Assembly (NCBI GenBank): GCA_019828595.1
Contig: JAHQRK010000012.1
Span: 1,426,001 to 1,490,000, forward strand
DNA: 64,000 nt
Reading direction: 5' to 3'
Source: Aphanomyces cochlioides
Taxonomy: Eukaryota; Oomycota; Saprolegniomycetes; Saprolegniales; Verrucalvaceae
Shown: positions 46,619 to 58,070 of the stretch, in pieces
Position numbering within the stretch: the first letter of the stretch is position 1
Layout: every line of letters begins with the position of its first letter
The notes under the pieces: generated by a model
Databases searched by the model: none
Seen by the model: the letters and a program-made list of their open reading frames with translations, nothing else
Told to the model about the DNA's origin: nothing
Translations under genes and position numbers: made by a program

Positions 46619-47417
46619 TGACTATGGCGAGCTGGGGTACGCCGTCGTCCTACTGAAGTCGTTCGCCATAAAGTCTTTGTAGCTACGGCAACAAGACAAT
46701 GAATCCAGTCAATGGGGGTCATAATTTTCGGAGCTCTCCTCTTGACACCCATCGTCTACTTCCTCGATCATACAGCCACTACGACGTTTGCCTTGCGCTC
46801 TGTCATCCTCTTACTTGGCACGGTTCGTCCACTTTATGAAAGAAACGTCATAACGCTAACTTTGTTTCTGTAGATCATTGTGATATCCCTCATGATCGCC
46901 CCGAAACTCCATCGTCTTCGCAAGACGATTGGCAGCTCTCCCACGACGAATGACACGACCACGTATGCAGGGACCAACAACGTCTCGAGCCACGCAACGT
47001 CCGAGCATACCGATGCCAATTGTCCCCCAAAGATAACCACAGCGTGCCTCGTCGTCAGTTTCCTTTGTATTGAATATGCTCAATTAGGTGGCTTTGCCCA
47101 TTAGTCTCTATTGCCAGGGATTCTCAATGGAGATCTTCTTGCCGGGGGAGTTCATGGCGGGAGACAACACGTCTTTCGATGCGTCTTGGTGTCTTGATGG
47201 ACGCGATTGCCTTACGACGGGACTTCTCCATGGCCGCACAACACAGAACCAGAAACCACCGCGGCTTGCCAACACGCACTCGGGCACGTTCTCCTTACAA
47301 CCTATGAGGCAGCATGGACGATTTGGCTTATCTTTCCAAGCCGCCTGTCCCATTCGTCGTTTCGTTGGTCGTTTCGCCATTGTCCACCTTCGAAAAAGGA
47401 AGTTCCCGACGCTGCCT

Positions 47418-50406
47418 ATGACAACGATCCCAGGGCCGTACGAAACCACGCGTGGGACGTGCTTGTCGCCAGCTTGGTCTGCAGGAGCGGCTGCCAACAT
47501 CAACGTGAATCCAAATGCGAGAGACAGCTTCAAGCGCCGCATGTTCCCTTACTTGCAACCTGCATTAAAGCATCCTCGGTACAAGGCAAGACGTCGAAGA
47601 TGATACCTTGGTGCCTAACCAAAGTTGTAGATGAAAGACCCTCGCTTGGCTGGTGGATACGATCCCAGTTGCGCATTGACAACACCAGGCGGTGTCCTCC
47701 GTGGCGTCGGCGAGCGCGTCTTTCCAAACGGAACGATCGCTGTCCCTGGCCGAGCCAAGGACACGTTTGTGATTGAAGTCGAGCCGTGGCTCAGTCACAA
47801 GCTCTCATCCGCCATTCTTTCTATCATCGTCCAAGAAGTTGTTGGCTACGACGTCTCGTTCTACGAAGTGGCTGACATTTCCTACGTATCAGAGCGCCTC
47901 TCCACCGTCGGTCGCGGTGTCTGTACGCCAACACACGCCAATGTTGAAGTGTGGACGACGAGTAGCAGCAGCGACTCGCTCACCTCGTATTCCAATGACA
48001 CGACGTCTGCTTCTGTCGGCTACAATGCTCAGTAAGACCAACAACAGCAATGTCGTTGCCACTTACAGTTTATCGTAGGAGTGGTCTCTACACCTTGTCG
48101 TCCAATGTCAAGACTGCACTGCAGGGGAATCCATCCGGCAGTACGTCCTCTTCACCACCGCTTCATCTTATTTCCCGCCAGCGCCTCCGTTTCAACGTCC
48201 GCGCTCGGCGGACTTCTGGAGAGAGTTCGTCCAGAGCGACGACTTGATCAACTTCTACTCGGTCCAGAACACGCTCAACCTGTCAAGAGTGTCCAAACCA
48301 GAGTTCTGTCCTGATGGAACTCTTGGATGCAAGAATGGCTGCTCCAAGAACGACGCATGCACAGCTGCAGAGGCTGCAGGGAGACCATGCATCCTAGTCG
48401 CGATGATGGCCTTCAACAACGATCCAGGGTACTTTCAAGCCATGGTCTCCAACAACAACATCCCAGCGTACTTTTGTTTCGCGGGCTACGACGGCGTGAA
48501 CCAGTATGTGCTCGATTCCATGAAGCAAAACCGCACGATTATCTTCTATCACTACCAGCCCGACTTGTTCCACCACGAGAACAACAGACTCTTCACGCGG
48601 ATCACGTTTCCCCGCGGTGAGACTGCTGATGTCGCTCCATCGACTGGAACTTTCGGCGAGCAAGGGTGAGCTCGATATGTGTCCATCCATTTTGATCAAA
48701 ATATGTAGGTATGGCAACAAGACGACGAACCCAGTCAGTGTGGATGCTCCCTTGTGGCCGCTTCACAAGTATTACTCGAATGCGATCAATGACAACCCGG
48801 CCCTGCTGACCGCCGTCTCCCATTTTCAAATCACGTCGCTAGACATGACCTATCTCCTCGCTGTATATGCCTACGTCATCGCCAACAACATATCGACCAC
48901 CCCTGTCTTTGACACTGCGTGCTACTGGACGCAGTTGAGTCTCTACGCGTGGCGTCTATGGACAGACCCTCTTCCTCTCTGCACCATCGACGACCACATG
49001 GACTACACGATCATCCAGATGAACAAGAACACGTCGCGACTCATCAATTTCACATGGATAGCCCCAGACCCTGACAACGCGACGCTGCCTTACCAATGCG
49101 ACGGTGGCTTTCTCACACTGCCTCCGCCTCTCCAGACCACACGATCGGTCGCATGGCTGGAGAAGAACTTCGACACGTGGACAGTGTGGGTGAATCAATT
49201 GCCAGCTTGTGAGCGCATCCACTACAACTACTCGATCGGGTCATGCAACAGCAAGGGAGAGCGCTACGTTGGTTTCTTCTGGTTGCTACCAAGGAATGAC
49301 TTGAACGGCAGCTACGAATGCTCTGGAGGTGTCTCTCTGCCATCGAATGTATCGATTCCATGCGACTACGTTCCATTTAATGCTCCAGTACTGCTGCTCT
49401 GTCATCGTGGTTCGCTCATCGACTATTGTTAGATCTACTCTGGCATCACCGCCTTGGCTGTCATCATCATGATCTCTCTCATTGGATTCTGCGTCACCAT
49501 TGTTGTCCATCGTGCTCGCTCCACCATTAAACGAGCGCAGTGGCCTCTGCTCTTACTCATTGTCATCGGTGGAATCGTCATGTGTGCTTACGTGCTAGTC
49601 TCAGCTGGTGAGCCGTCGGATGCAATCTGTGCGGCGCGTCCATTGTTGTCTTCAGGAGCATTCTCGCTCTCGTTCACAGCCGTCTTCGTCAAATCTCTCC
49701 GAGTCTACGTCGTTGTCAACACCAAAGCATCCAAGAAAATCAAGTTGACGCTCTGGAGGATGATTGAGTTTTACACTGTCATCGTTGCTATCGACATCGG
49801 TATAAACTCTATCTCGGGATCCATTCCATGAATCAATTCCAATCTGTAGGCATCATCTTGGCGAGCCTCATCTTTGATCCTCCTTGTCCCTCCATTGCGA
49901 TTTCCAACTCGACGACCTTTGACGGCACAATCGATCACGTCTCGTGCCATGCTTCGAGCTTCATCTTCTCGGCCATGTCGATCTTTTGGAAATCTCTCGT
50001 GCTTGCTGCTGGGCTCTACATCGCCTTTCAAATTCGACACGCGGATGAGGATTTTCAAGAAACCTACTGGATCATGGCATCTGCTGGGGTCATAATTTTC
50101 GGAGCTCTCCTCTTGACACCCATCGTCTACTTCCTCGATCTGACCGCGGCAACCACGTTTGCCCTGCGCTCTGTCATCCTCTTGCTTGGCACGGTGCGTC
50201 CACTTCATGAAAGAAATGTCATAACGCTAACTTTGTTTCTGTAGATCATTGTCATTTCCCTCATGATCGCCCCGAAACTCCATCGTCTTCACAAGGCAAT
50301 CGGAGGCACCGCAACCACCTACGACACCTCCACCAATCCTGCGACCAACAAATTGTCAAGCTACGCAACGTCCGATCATACTGATGCGAATGGTCTGCAG
50401 AGATAA
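47418..50406 (+). CDS. Receptor with OpuAC-like binding domain and class C 7TM domain, copy 2
   Basis: Exons: 47418-47578, 47631-48031, 48079-48665, 48709-49387, 49433-49799, 49850-50193 and 50245-50406, with introns of 43-52 bp. The ectodomain begins with an OpuAC-like fold (VEPWLSHKLSSAILSIIVQE, VGYDVSFYEV, NVEVW, SGLYTLSSNVKTAL). A Cys-rich, N-glycosylation-rich middle follows, with two WxxP...YxCxGG repeats. Seven helices of the GABA-B/class C type come last: CAARPLLSSGAFSLSFTAVF and VISLMIAPKLHRL are characteristic. The 49.4-50.4 kb exon phases agree exactly. Weak points: no signal peptide was found before MTTIPG, the first splice junction does not join in frame, and the frame changes once near 48130 (from GNPSG to QYVLFTT). 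The copy may therefore be decaying or misread. Confidence 0.65.
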
Positions 50407-51033
50407 TCACCGTCATACTCGAGTCCATTGCCAGTCAACTACATATAGATCTTCAGCATTGACCCTCCCAAAATTACACAGTTCTTCTTGTATCTTAGCT
50501 CCATTTCAACCGAGAACTTGTCATGGCGCTATCCCAGCGGATTTCATCATGTCCCTGGGTGCATTCTATTCATTCATGCACGCAAATTTGTCAATCCTCT
50601 TGGGGAAATCTTCATGTCCACGCAATGTGTCCACCTCTTGCAGTACAGTAGCCCTGGAGTCTGAAGAATCGGTGCCTCGTCGTGGGTGCACTCACCTACA
50701 CATCAAGAGGCTCTTATTCTCTAAAGAATTCCACTGCGAATCGTGCCGTGCGTGCACTGATCTTCTAGTTCTCTGGTTGAATAGCCTTCCTTCATGGAAG
50801 ATCTTGTCCACATCATGGAGTCAAAAGGAGCCACAGGTTGCACCATCAGCCTCAAAATTGCCTTATTTAAGTATGACTAATATATCCTCTCACTTTTAAG
50901 CTTGAAATTTGTATGCAATACAAGCAGCAATATGAAGTACTGCGTCCTGATGTACTTGGTTAAGGCAACAAAGCGCCATGTCCGACTGACTGCGTCAATG
51001 ACTCAGCCATTTTGCGATTTGACCTGTGGAAGA
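50407..51033. other. Intergenic stretch
   Basis: The end of the receptor copy and the promoter of the secreted protein gene. The 171-codon frame at 50384-50899 overlaps the receptor end and shows no domain. Confidence 0.5.
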
Positions 51034-52329
51034 ATGGTCCGATCGGTTGCTTCGTTGGTTGTCCTTGCGTGTGCTGTGGCTCAAGCGTCTGCTTGGGGAA
51101 TGACTCGAGTGCGCACCATCCAAGCTCGTGTGCAAGGTGGCGTCCCAGTCTATGATGACGCCCACAAGCAATGGGTGGCCCCCTACGGCGCGACCTTCGA
51201 AGACAAGTGGCGTGCGTCCATGGACAGCGTTAACACGGCCAGCGTCGAAGGTGCATTGATGTACGTGCAATCGGAAGGTATCATCGACGGCCCTGAAAAG
51301 CCCTACTGCGACCGCAAGAACAAGATGCAATACGTGTGGCTCTACGACATTGAAATCGCGCAAACCAACGCTTCACTCGCCGAATACGACAGCAACACAG
51401 GTGTCTACCCTGAATACTGCCCTTTCGTCGCTCTTGATGGCGGCAAGTGCACGCCCATGTTTGAAAACTCGACCGTCTCGATCCTCCCCGACATTTGCAA
51501 CAAGTTTGCAGGCTTGGCAGGTCAAAACAACATTGGTCCTTGCGTCGGTGGGGAAGACCGCACGAACCACCCCAAGGCTCCTTACCCAAACAATATCTGG
51601 TTCTCCTTCCCCAACTCGTGCTTCACGCAATTTTTCTCGGGCAAGACCGACGATTGCCGCGCCAAGATCAAGGGTGGCTTGTGCCCTTTCGGCGTCAAGC
51701 CCGACGGCATCCAGTGCACATTCTCGGCCACCGTGCTCGGCTACCTCAACTTGGATGACTTGGTCGGCATCACCGCGATCCAAAACAACGCCACGGGCAA
51801 GCCATTCGCCACGCGCACTGAGTACTGCGCTGCTGGCGGCGTCGAAACGGACCTTCCTTTCTGGCAAAACCCTCTCGACACGACGGCCAACAACGCTCGC
51901 TCCCAAAAGTTGATCGACTTTTACCAAGGCTTGGCCAAGAAAGACTCTCGCATGACTGCTCTTCCCGACTTGGCCAAGTTGACGAGCTCCAACCCCAAGT
52001 GCTACGAAAACTCTCGCCGCTGCGCCTCTGGTTGCCGCCGCAAGTTGTACGCCCAAGTGTGTCAGCCTTGCTCTGACGGCGACGACTGCGTTGTGAAGCC
52101 TGCCAACATCCCTGACCTCCCTGTGTTGGCCAAGACGCTTCCTGCCGGTGCCGAAACCACCGTGGCTCCAACCACCACTGCTGCTGCGACCGCTGCTGCT
52201 CCCGACTCGACATCCGCTTCTAGCTCTTCCACCTCCGCTCCAACTACGACAGCTGCGAAGACTGGCAACTCTGCTGCTGGTGTCGTTGTCTCGGGTCTCG
52301 TTCTAGCTGCTGTTGCGTTGTCTGCTTAA
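51034..52329 (+). CDS. Secreted, Cys-rich, probable GPI-anchored protein
   Basis: The start is ATG 51034 (MVRSVASLVVLACAVAQASA), a textbook signal peptide; the open frame runs upstream to 50902 but that part is not signal-like. The product is about 431 residues. The mature part has many cysteines (YCDRKNKMQY, ICNKFAGLAG, CVGGEDRT, CASGCRRKLYAQVCQPC). A Thr/Ala/Ser-rich stretch (TTTAAATAAAPDST) and a hydrophobic C-terminus (GVVVSGLVLAAVALSA) follow, the pattern of cell-wall or surface proteins attached by GPI. Codons end mostly in G or C, unlike most of the window, suggesting high expression. The exact family is not recognised. It ends 21 bp from the convergent protease gene. Confidence 0.85.
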   Translation: MVRSVASLVVLACAVAQASAWGMTRVRTIQARVQGGVPVYDDAHKQWVAPYGATFEDKWRASMDSVNTASVEGALMYVQSEGIIDGPEKPYCDRKNKMQYVWLYDIEIAQTNASLAEYDSNTGVYPEYCPFVALDGGKCTPMFENSTVSILPDICNKFAGLAGQNNIGPCVGGEDRTNHPKAPYPNNIWFSFPNSCFTQFFSGKTDDCRAKIKGGLCPFGVKPDGIQCTFSATVLGYLNLDDLVGITAIQNNATGKPFATRTEYCAAGGVETDLPFWQNPLDTTANNARSQKLIDFYQGLAKKDSRMTALPDLAKLTSSNPKCYENSRRCASGCRRKLYAQVCQPCSDGDDCVVKPANIPDLPVLAKTLPAGAETTVAPTTTAAATAAAPDSTSASSSSTSAPTTTAAKTGNSAAGVVVSGLVLAAVALSA

Positions 52330-52350
52330 TGACCTAACTGGTATTATTCG

Positions 52351-55286
52351 TTAGCTTTTGTTCGGATGGTGCACGTATGCCCAGTCACCCGTCTCGCCAA
52401 TTCGCTTGAGCTCGACTGTAGGCCAGTAGTGGTAGTCCGTCTTGAGCGTCACGACTTTGGGCTTCGTGTTGAGTGATATGGTCTTCATCCGCACCGAGTC
52501 TCCGTTTCGCAGTCCTTCCACGACTCGGATAAAAGCGTCCAGCGTCGGAGTTGGCTCGTCGTTCACTTGAACAATCCACATTGTCGCCCGCAGACCATAC
52601 TTGTGTGCTGGACTGCCATAGCACCATCGAGAGCAGTAGACGCCACCGCCTTCCTCTGGCAAATAACCCAAGTTGACCACGGAATAGTGCGGCTCTTGAA
52701 TGACTAAACCACACCACACGATGACTCGACTTGTTCCAATGCCAGATAATTCGCACGTCTCGACTGTAAGCGTAAGTTCTTCTCGATTGCGGATGACAAC
52801 AACTTGCACTTGAGCCTTCCCAATGCACTCGCGCTCCACGTCAAAGTCCTTGGCGACAACGACGCCGTCAATGGACAAGAGCAGATCTCCGCTTTGGAGT
52901 TGAGAAAAAGCATGTGTGCCTGCTGCACATCGCTTGATGGCGAGAACTTGGCGCTTGTCGTCGTAGCATTGCTCTAGCATTCGAATCCAGTGCGGTGAGA
53001 GTCCTAAACCAGCACGTGCCTTCGACAAAGGGTACGTGTACAGCTGAACAGGTAGGACTGTAACACTACGGGGGGACTGGCCAGACTGGAATGCCTCGAC
53101 AATCTCTCGTACGACGTCGACGGCGACGCCTCGGAAAACTTCTCTTCGTCCACTTTCGTCTTGGTAGCTAAAGGAGAGCCAAAGGGCCGTCACGAGGCCA
53201 TGGGAATCGACAAAAATGCCACCGACAGACTTGGTTATCCGATCAAAGTGTAGCACTTCGACGTTGCTGGCTTTGTACCGCGGTGGTTGAAAATCTCTCA
53301 AGACAAGGCGGTCAATCTTTGTCACGAGGGATTTCATCGCAACAACGGTCCATGTACTCGTAAGGCCAACAAAGTCTGCTTGGCCCCCGACGTGGAGCTC
53401 TTCGTTTGACAGACGGATCGATTCCAATCGTGTTTCCCCGAGCAATTTCGGATCATATTGGATGATGGCAAAGTTGTGTATCGGGTGGACAAAGCGAATA
53501 CGAGCTGGCACTTCAATCGACGCAGCTACTGTGACCAAAACATCACCGAGGGCTATCGGGACTGTGTTTTGATCAACGAGCACCAAACCATTGGCAGCGT
53601 CAATGACAATCCCAACGCCATTGTAGCTTGAGCTTGAAATGCCATCAATCATGTACGGAATGTCAAATGCCACCATAACTAGAGACGAAAGCAAGCGTGT
53701 CAACATATTCTTGTCGATCTCAGAGCCAGTCCCTGGTACTCGAAGCGGTGCGGCAGGGAAAGAAGGAATAGTTGGCACGGCTTGGACCGAGGGCGGTTCA
53801 TATTCATGGCAATGCCACAGCCCATTCGTGTCGTTTCGTTCGTAGAGCTGCATGGGAAACCACTGGCGATCTATCGACAGTACTGCGCTTCGGATACGGT
53901 GCCGATCCCGTGTGAGAAAGTACCGCAAGACGGTGCGATGGCCGTTGGGCATGTGACGAATTGTGTCAATGAATTCATCCAACGTGTTGGTTGGCGAGCC
54001 GTCCAAGGAGACGATAATACATGGTTGGGCAATATGAGCCTTCATGAGCATGTGGCCTGCTTGAGCCAAGTAAACAGCTCCGACGGCAAGAGAGGCATTG
54101 CGCGCTTGTTGGTACGAGAGCGAATGAATGATACAACCTCCGACTTCGAGGAATCGGCTCGGTGTGATGTCGTGCAAGTTCTATCACACCGTGAATCACA
54201 CCTAACAATTCGACAAGTTACCTGCACAGGGACATTGACGGTGATTGGAATGCCACCGCGCTGGATTTCCACCTCGATCGACTTGCCAACGCTCGAGTCG
54301 AGGGTGTCTTCAAGTGCGAGAAAGGTGGTCTCATACTGTCCTTGAATTTTAACAAGCACGTCACCGGCCTCAAGGAGACCAAAGCCAGGGCCATTGGGAA
54401 GAACTTGGTCGACAGTGAGAAGCCCAGTCTCTTCAGGAAAGCGACTTCGAAATTCAGACTCCACGTTGGCTGTGAGACCAAGCTTTCGTACTTCATCGTA
54501 TGCAGCATGGCGGAAGATGGTTTGCCAAGTGCCACGAGGAATATCAGCGCCATTTTGGATCAAGTGCAAAGCACGGACTGCTCGATCCAATGGCAAGTAG
54601 TATGAAGAGGCTGCTTTCTTGGCACCACCTGCGTTCAGAGCAATCGCAGCGCCTTCGATGTTGAGAACAGGGGAGCCACTCGATCCACCGCTTGTCGACG
54701 ATGCTGCAGCGTAATAAAATGTGTTGAAATCATTGTAGCCACTGCTGCCATAATTTGGAGCTTCACGGTCCAATTTTGCCAAAATACCTGGGAGAATCGA
54801 CAGCTTTTCCCCAGCGTCATTGCCAACAACGCGGATTTCAACACCAACTTTAGCACCACTCGGGTCAATCGGAATTTCGTGCAGCTTGAGGAATTTTACT
54901 CGCGCTGGATCAAATCGATAAAAGCCAAAGTCATGGACCGGGTCGCGATAAATTGGCACCAGGTCAACTTCTTCTTTGTTGACAAAGATAGCGTCTGCAA
55001 CCACAGGTCCTGGTGTGACGACGTGGCGATTTGTGAGAATGAGCCCTCGTTTCTTATCCACCACAAAGCCAGTGGCGACTGAAAATGATGCTCCATCGCC
55101 GTCAAATGCGCGAACCGACATTAGTCGTATGATCACAATCGCGGGAATAGCTTCCTGGAGAGACGCAAGCCAGCGTCCACCCTCTGGTGACGTGGACCTT
55201 GTTGGAGAACCTGCCATGACATTGATGTTCTCCTCTTCAAACTCCTCGTCCTTGTCTTGCATCGGTTCCATGTCAACTTCCTCCAT
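52351..55286 (-). CDS. NMA111: Nma111-like HtrA-family serine protease with PDZ domains
   Basis: Two exons, 55286-54222 and 54180-52351, split by a 41-bp intron (54221-54181; GTAACT...GATAG), joining in phase 0 to give about 964 residues, close to the family's usual length. I start at MEEVDMEPM because the preceding codons lack ATG. The trypsin-like domain shows the catalytic triad H88 (LTNRHVV), D119 (DPVHDFGF) and S205 (GGSSGSPVLN). PDZ modules follow, with LLTVDQVLPNGPGFGLLEAG and the conserved NLHDITPSRFLEVGG just after the intron. A second, degenerate protease-like half and further PDZ motifs (SGDLLLSIDGVVV, WIVQVNDEPTPTLDAF) complete the Nma111 pattern. In yeast the protein is nuclear and linked to stress and cell death. 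Confidence 0.93.
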
Positions 55287-57519
55287 TGTCACACCTCTCA
55301 ATTCTATGGACTCTTGGTGTGACTACAAGGGGGACTACCCTCCGAGATGAAAAATAAATAAATGAACCAAAACTTCGATACATTTTATAAATATCTTAAA
55401 AATATATCCGCATGCCGCTCTTTGTACAGGGGGACCCATTTGCATCAGGGCGATCTTTCGCCATGTGTCGCGACAGAGTCGATCGTGCGGCTGCGGCGCA
55501 AAAGCCTCTCTGGATGCTACAGAGCCGTCTACTGCCAAGAAAGACACTGGATCATGTTTTCTAGAGCAAGGGGACGCAAGATGAACACCTGCAGAACGTC
55601 TACAACTTGAATCCAACTGTACCCCCAGGCACCCCCTTCGAAAATGTGGAAGCGTTGAGAGCTTGAAATACATTCCAGCACGGCGTGATCTCGCTGTTGG
55701 CGTCGATAGCTTCAATCCTGGACAAGCTATCGAAACGCTCGGTACTTTTGATGTTCCTATTGCAATACAGCAATGCGAGAAGTCTCCTGGGTGATGTGAC
55801 GCAGAAAGTGCGCCCATGGACAGTTTTGACAAAAATCATGCACCGACATACCCCCACGAGACGATTTTGTTCGAAATCGGATGCTTCTCGTATGGAGCAA
55901 CGAGGCGGGAGTAACAGCGTGTGCGACAGATCAACCACTTGCATTCATCGCTTTGGTGCAACCTCCATCCCCAGCAACATCGCCCAGGATTGCTGATGCG
56001 GCGACGATTGAAGATGTGATCCCAATCGAAACCCGCAATCGCGCGAAGCCAGGGCTGGAGTTCCACGCGTGGGCAGTCAAATCCCACGCGTGGTTGAATA
56101 TTCAACTTGCCATCCATTCAGACCAGAAGTATGTCGGCTGTTTCCAACACGTCCTGGGTGATTGCATAAGAACTGATGGCTTCCACACGGGCTGCCTCTG
56201 TTGATGGGATTGCGATTGCGACTCGGTTTACCAGACAACGACCGACACAACCTGTGCAGAACGCGTTGTTGCAATGCGGAGGCAGTTCATAATCAACTTG
56301 TCAAGGGAGCGCGTGAAGACATTGGGCAGCATTCTTCGAAAGGACCCTGGGGAGTTTGACCAAGCGTTGGACAGGGATGCCACAAAAATGCGCAATGCAC
56401 GACAATCAATGCCACTCCAGGCCATTTGACAATCGCCCCCGAAGTCAAGAAGCAGCTGAAGAAAGTCAGCCAAGCTTGGTTGGGAAAACAAATCGCCACT
56501 TCTTGAAGGTCTTCACCACAAGTGCGTAGCAGGGGTCAGGATTTCCATGCATGTACAGTAAGCGCTAGCAACGTGGTACCATACCACCGAATCCAACGTA
56601 GAGTTGACAATAGAGTACGAACATCGTCGCGCTCGACAAGTAACGACACCACCTCTTCGGTATTGCGAGCTTTGAAACTCAAGTTGCGTCGATCGGGTCA
56701 ACATGCAGCCGGTAATCTTTTCAATGTGCGTGCAGAAATTCTCTGCTTCTTCATGGTTGCGCAACTGATGTCAATCGCAGTGCGATTTGCGCAGTCATGG
56801 AGGAGATCGGAGTCGATTGTAAGTGGCACCACTGCATGTCATTCGTCAATGTGCGTGGGATCGAATCGAACGTCCAGCTCTTGAAATAGGTCGTTGCACC
56901 ACGAGCACTCTCGAATATCCTCAAGATCGCAGGCGATGCCACGAGATTTCCCTTCTGGTTTCACGACCATGGGGTCTCCACACCATATTCACAAAGGTGT
57001 ACACTCGCTCTGCGATCTTGTGGCATTTGAGATCCCCACGCTGCATCTTCACGCGTCCATGTGTAAGCGAGAATGCACAAACGTCCATCGACCAATCGAG
57101 AAATTCCATTTTGGCCGTTTCTATCCGGAAGAACAGTCTTGTGGATTCGTTGCGGACAAATCCGGATAACTTTCCGTATCCGGCGTCGAACTTGCGGTTT
57201 GGCGTCGTTTCCGCAGAACGTTCCTTCATGAAACAGACCATCGCATGCGACTCGTTTCATGTGGTATACAAAACGCAAGTCATTTCAAGTGCAAGTTCAA
57301 CGTCAACCCGACCCCTGAGAAAATGGTGGCAAATTCTATGCAGAGGGCAGATTAAACTTGGAGTTTGTATACCACGCGGTGAATTTTTATAAAGTGCTGG
57401 AATCTCCAACAGAACCAACCCATTTGCAATTTTGGTCTCGTGGCGCAAGGCAAGCCGAGTCTCAATCCAGCTTCACCGTCTCGATATCTCTTCTTATGTG
57501 CTGTGTGCCATCTCGCAAT
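55287..57519. other. Intergenic stretch, possibly a decayed gene
   Basis: Many overlapping open frames on both strands. Some minus-strand frames between 56300 and 57250 read protein-like (FVRNESTRLFFRIETAKMEF; RNTEEVVSLLVERDDVRTLL) but are separated by stops and shifts, and I cannot name them. No gene is supported. Confidence 0.4.
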
Positions 57520-57873
57520 ATGTCTTCGTCCAAAGTCTTGTCCATTCCATCTCTCTGTCACGTGTCCGTCTCCGCTTCCGAAACAGCTGCAGCATCGGCA
57601 ATTCCACATTTGCGAGTCTCGATGCATCACAACCACGATCTCAAGAAGCGTGAACTTGTCAAGAAAGTCACGTCGGTCCGCAAAGGCTTGATCCATGTGC
57701 AAGAATGCCAAGATCACCACTGCGACAAAGCGCTCTGCAAATCCACCAGGCGTCTCATCGACCAATATCGCACGCATGGTTGCGTTAATTCGAATAGCGC
57801 GCTAGCCCACGACAAATGCCAGGTGTGCTTGCTCTGGACGCTCGTCACAGGAAACGCGTCAATTGCAGTCTAG
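57520..57873 (+). CDS. Small TAZ-type zinc-finger protein (tentative)
   Basis: A frame of 117 residues from ATG 57520 (the open frame extends upstream to 57358 without features). The C-terminal half matches the TAZ finger pattern: HVQECQDHHCDKALCKSTRR, then QYRTHGC and CQVCLLW. TAZ fingers bind transactivation domains and are common in oomycetes. The upstream Ser/His-rich part has no domain. The short length suggests either a small adaptor or the last exon of a longer gene. Confidence 0.5.
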   Translation: MSSSKVLSIPSLCHVSVSASETAAASAIPHLRVSMHHNHDLKKRELVKKVTSVRKGLIHVQECQDHHCDKALCKSTRRLIDQYRTHGCVNSNSALAHDKCQVCLLWTLVTGNASIAV

Positions 57874-58070
57874 CAGCACTACAACCAGCGCTCTCAACTT
57901 ATCTTATTAGAAGTAGGAACTCACAAGTATATTATCTAACTACAGCCCCAAATCGACAAATCTACAATCGTTATCAACACCATCGTCTTCCGAGCATGAA
58001 CTTACCGCTGGTGTTGCTGTTCAGTGAGTTGAGTGATGGTGACCTAAACATCAAGTGAGGTCTCAATTCG
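57874..58070. other. Short intergenic gap
   Basis: About 200 bp between convergent genes. Nothing is recognised. Confidence 0.5.

Larger units (their letters stand above)
45532..47104 (+). pseudogene. Substrate-binding-domain / class C 7TM receptor, copy 1 (internally deleted)
   Basis: Coding text in order is: MTTIPGPYEATRGTC (45532-45680), intron, DPRLARGFDPSC and GVGERVFPNGTIAVPGR to 45937, a 43-bp intron (45938-45980), GYDVSFYEVPESPYVSERLS through FFRITFPRG-type text to 46636, a 46-bp intron (46637-46682), then YGNKTMNPVN. Here the sequence jumps to GVIIFGALLLTPIVYF, which in copy 2 lies more than 1 kb further on. The join leaves one extra base and breaks the frame. The membrane-spanning part is thus reduced to the last two helices, out of frame. 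The first half resembles OpuAC-type (glycine betaine/choline) substrate-binding proteins. Confidence 0.7.

Noticed and set aside
47108..47542. Minus-strand frame with a signal-peptide-like start (MRRLKLSLAFGFTLML) opposite the receptor exon
   Set aside because: Comparison with copy 1 shows that differences fall at third positions of the plus frame, so plus is the coding strand. In copy 1 the minus frame has a stop at once.
51373..52056. Long minus-strand ORF (227 codons) antisense to the secreted protein gene
   Set aside because: It arises because the sense gene avoids A/T at third positions. It has no domain, no ATG context and no codon signal of its own.
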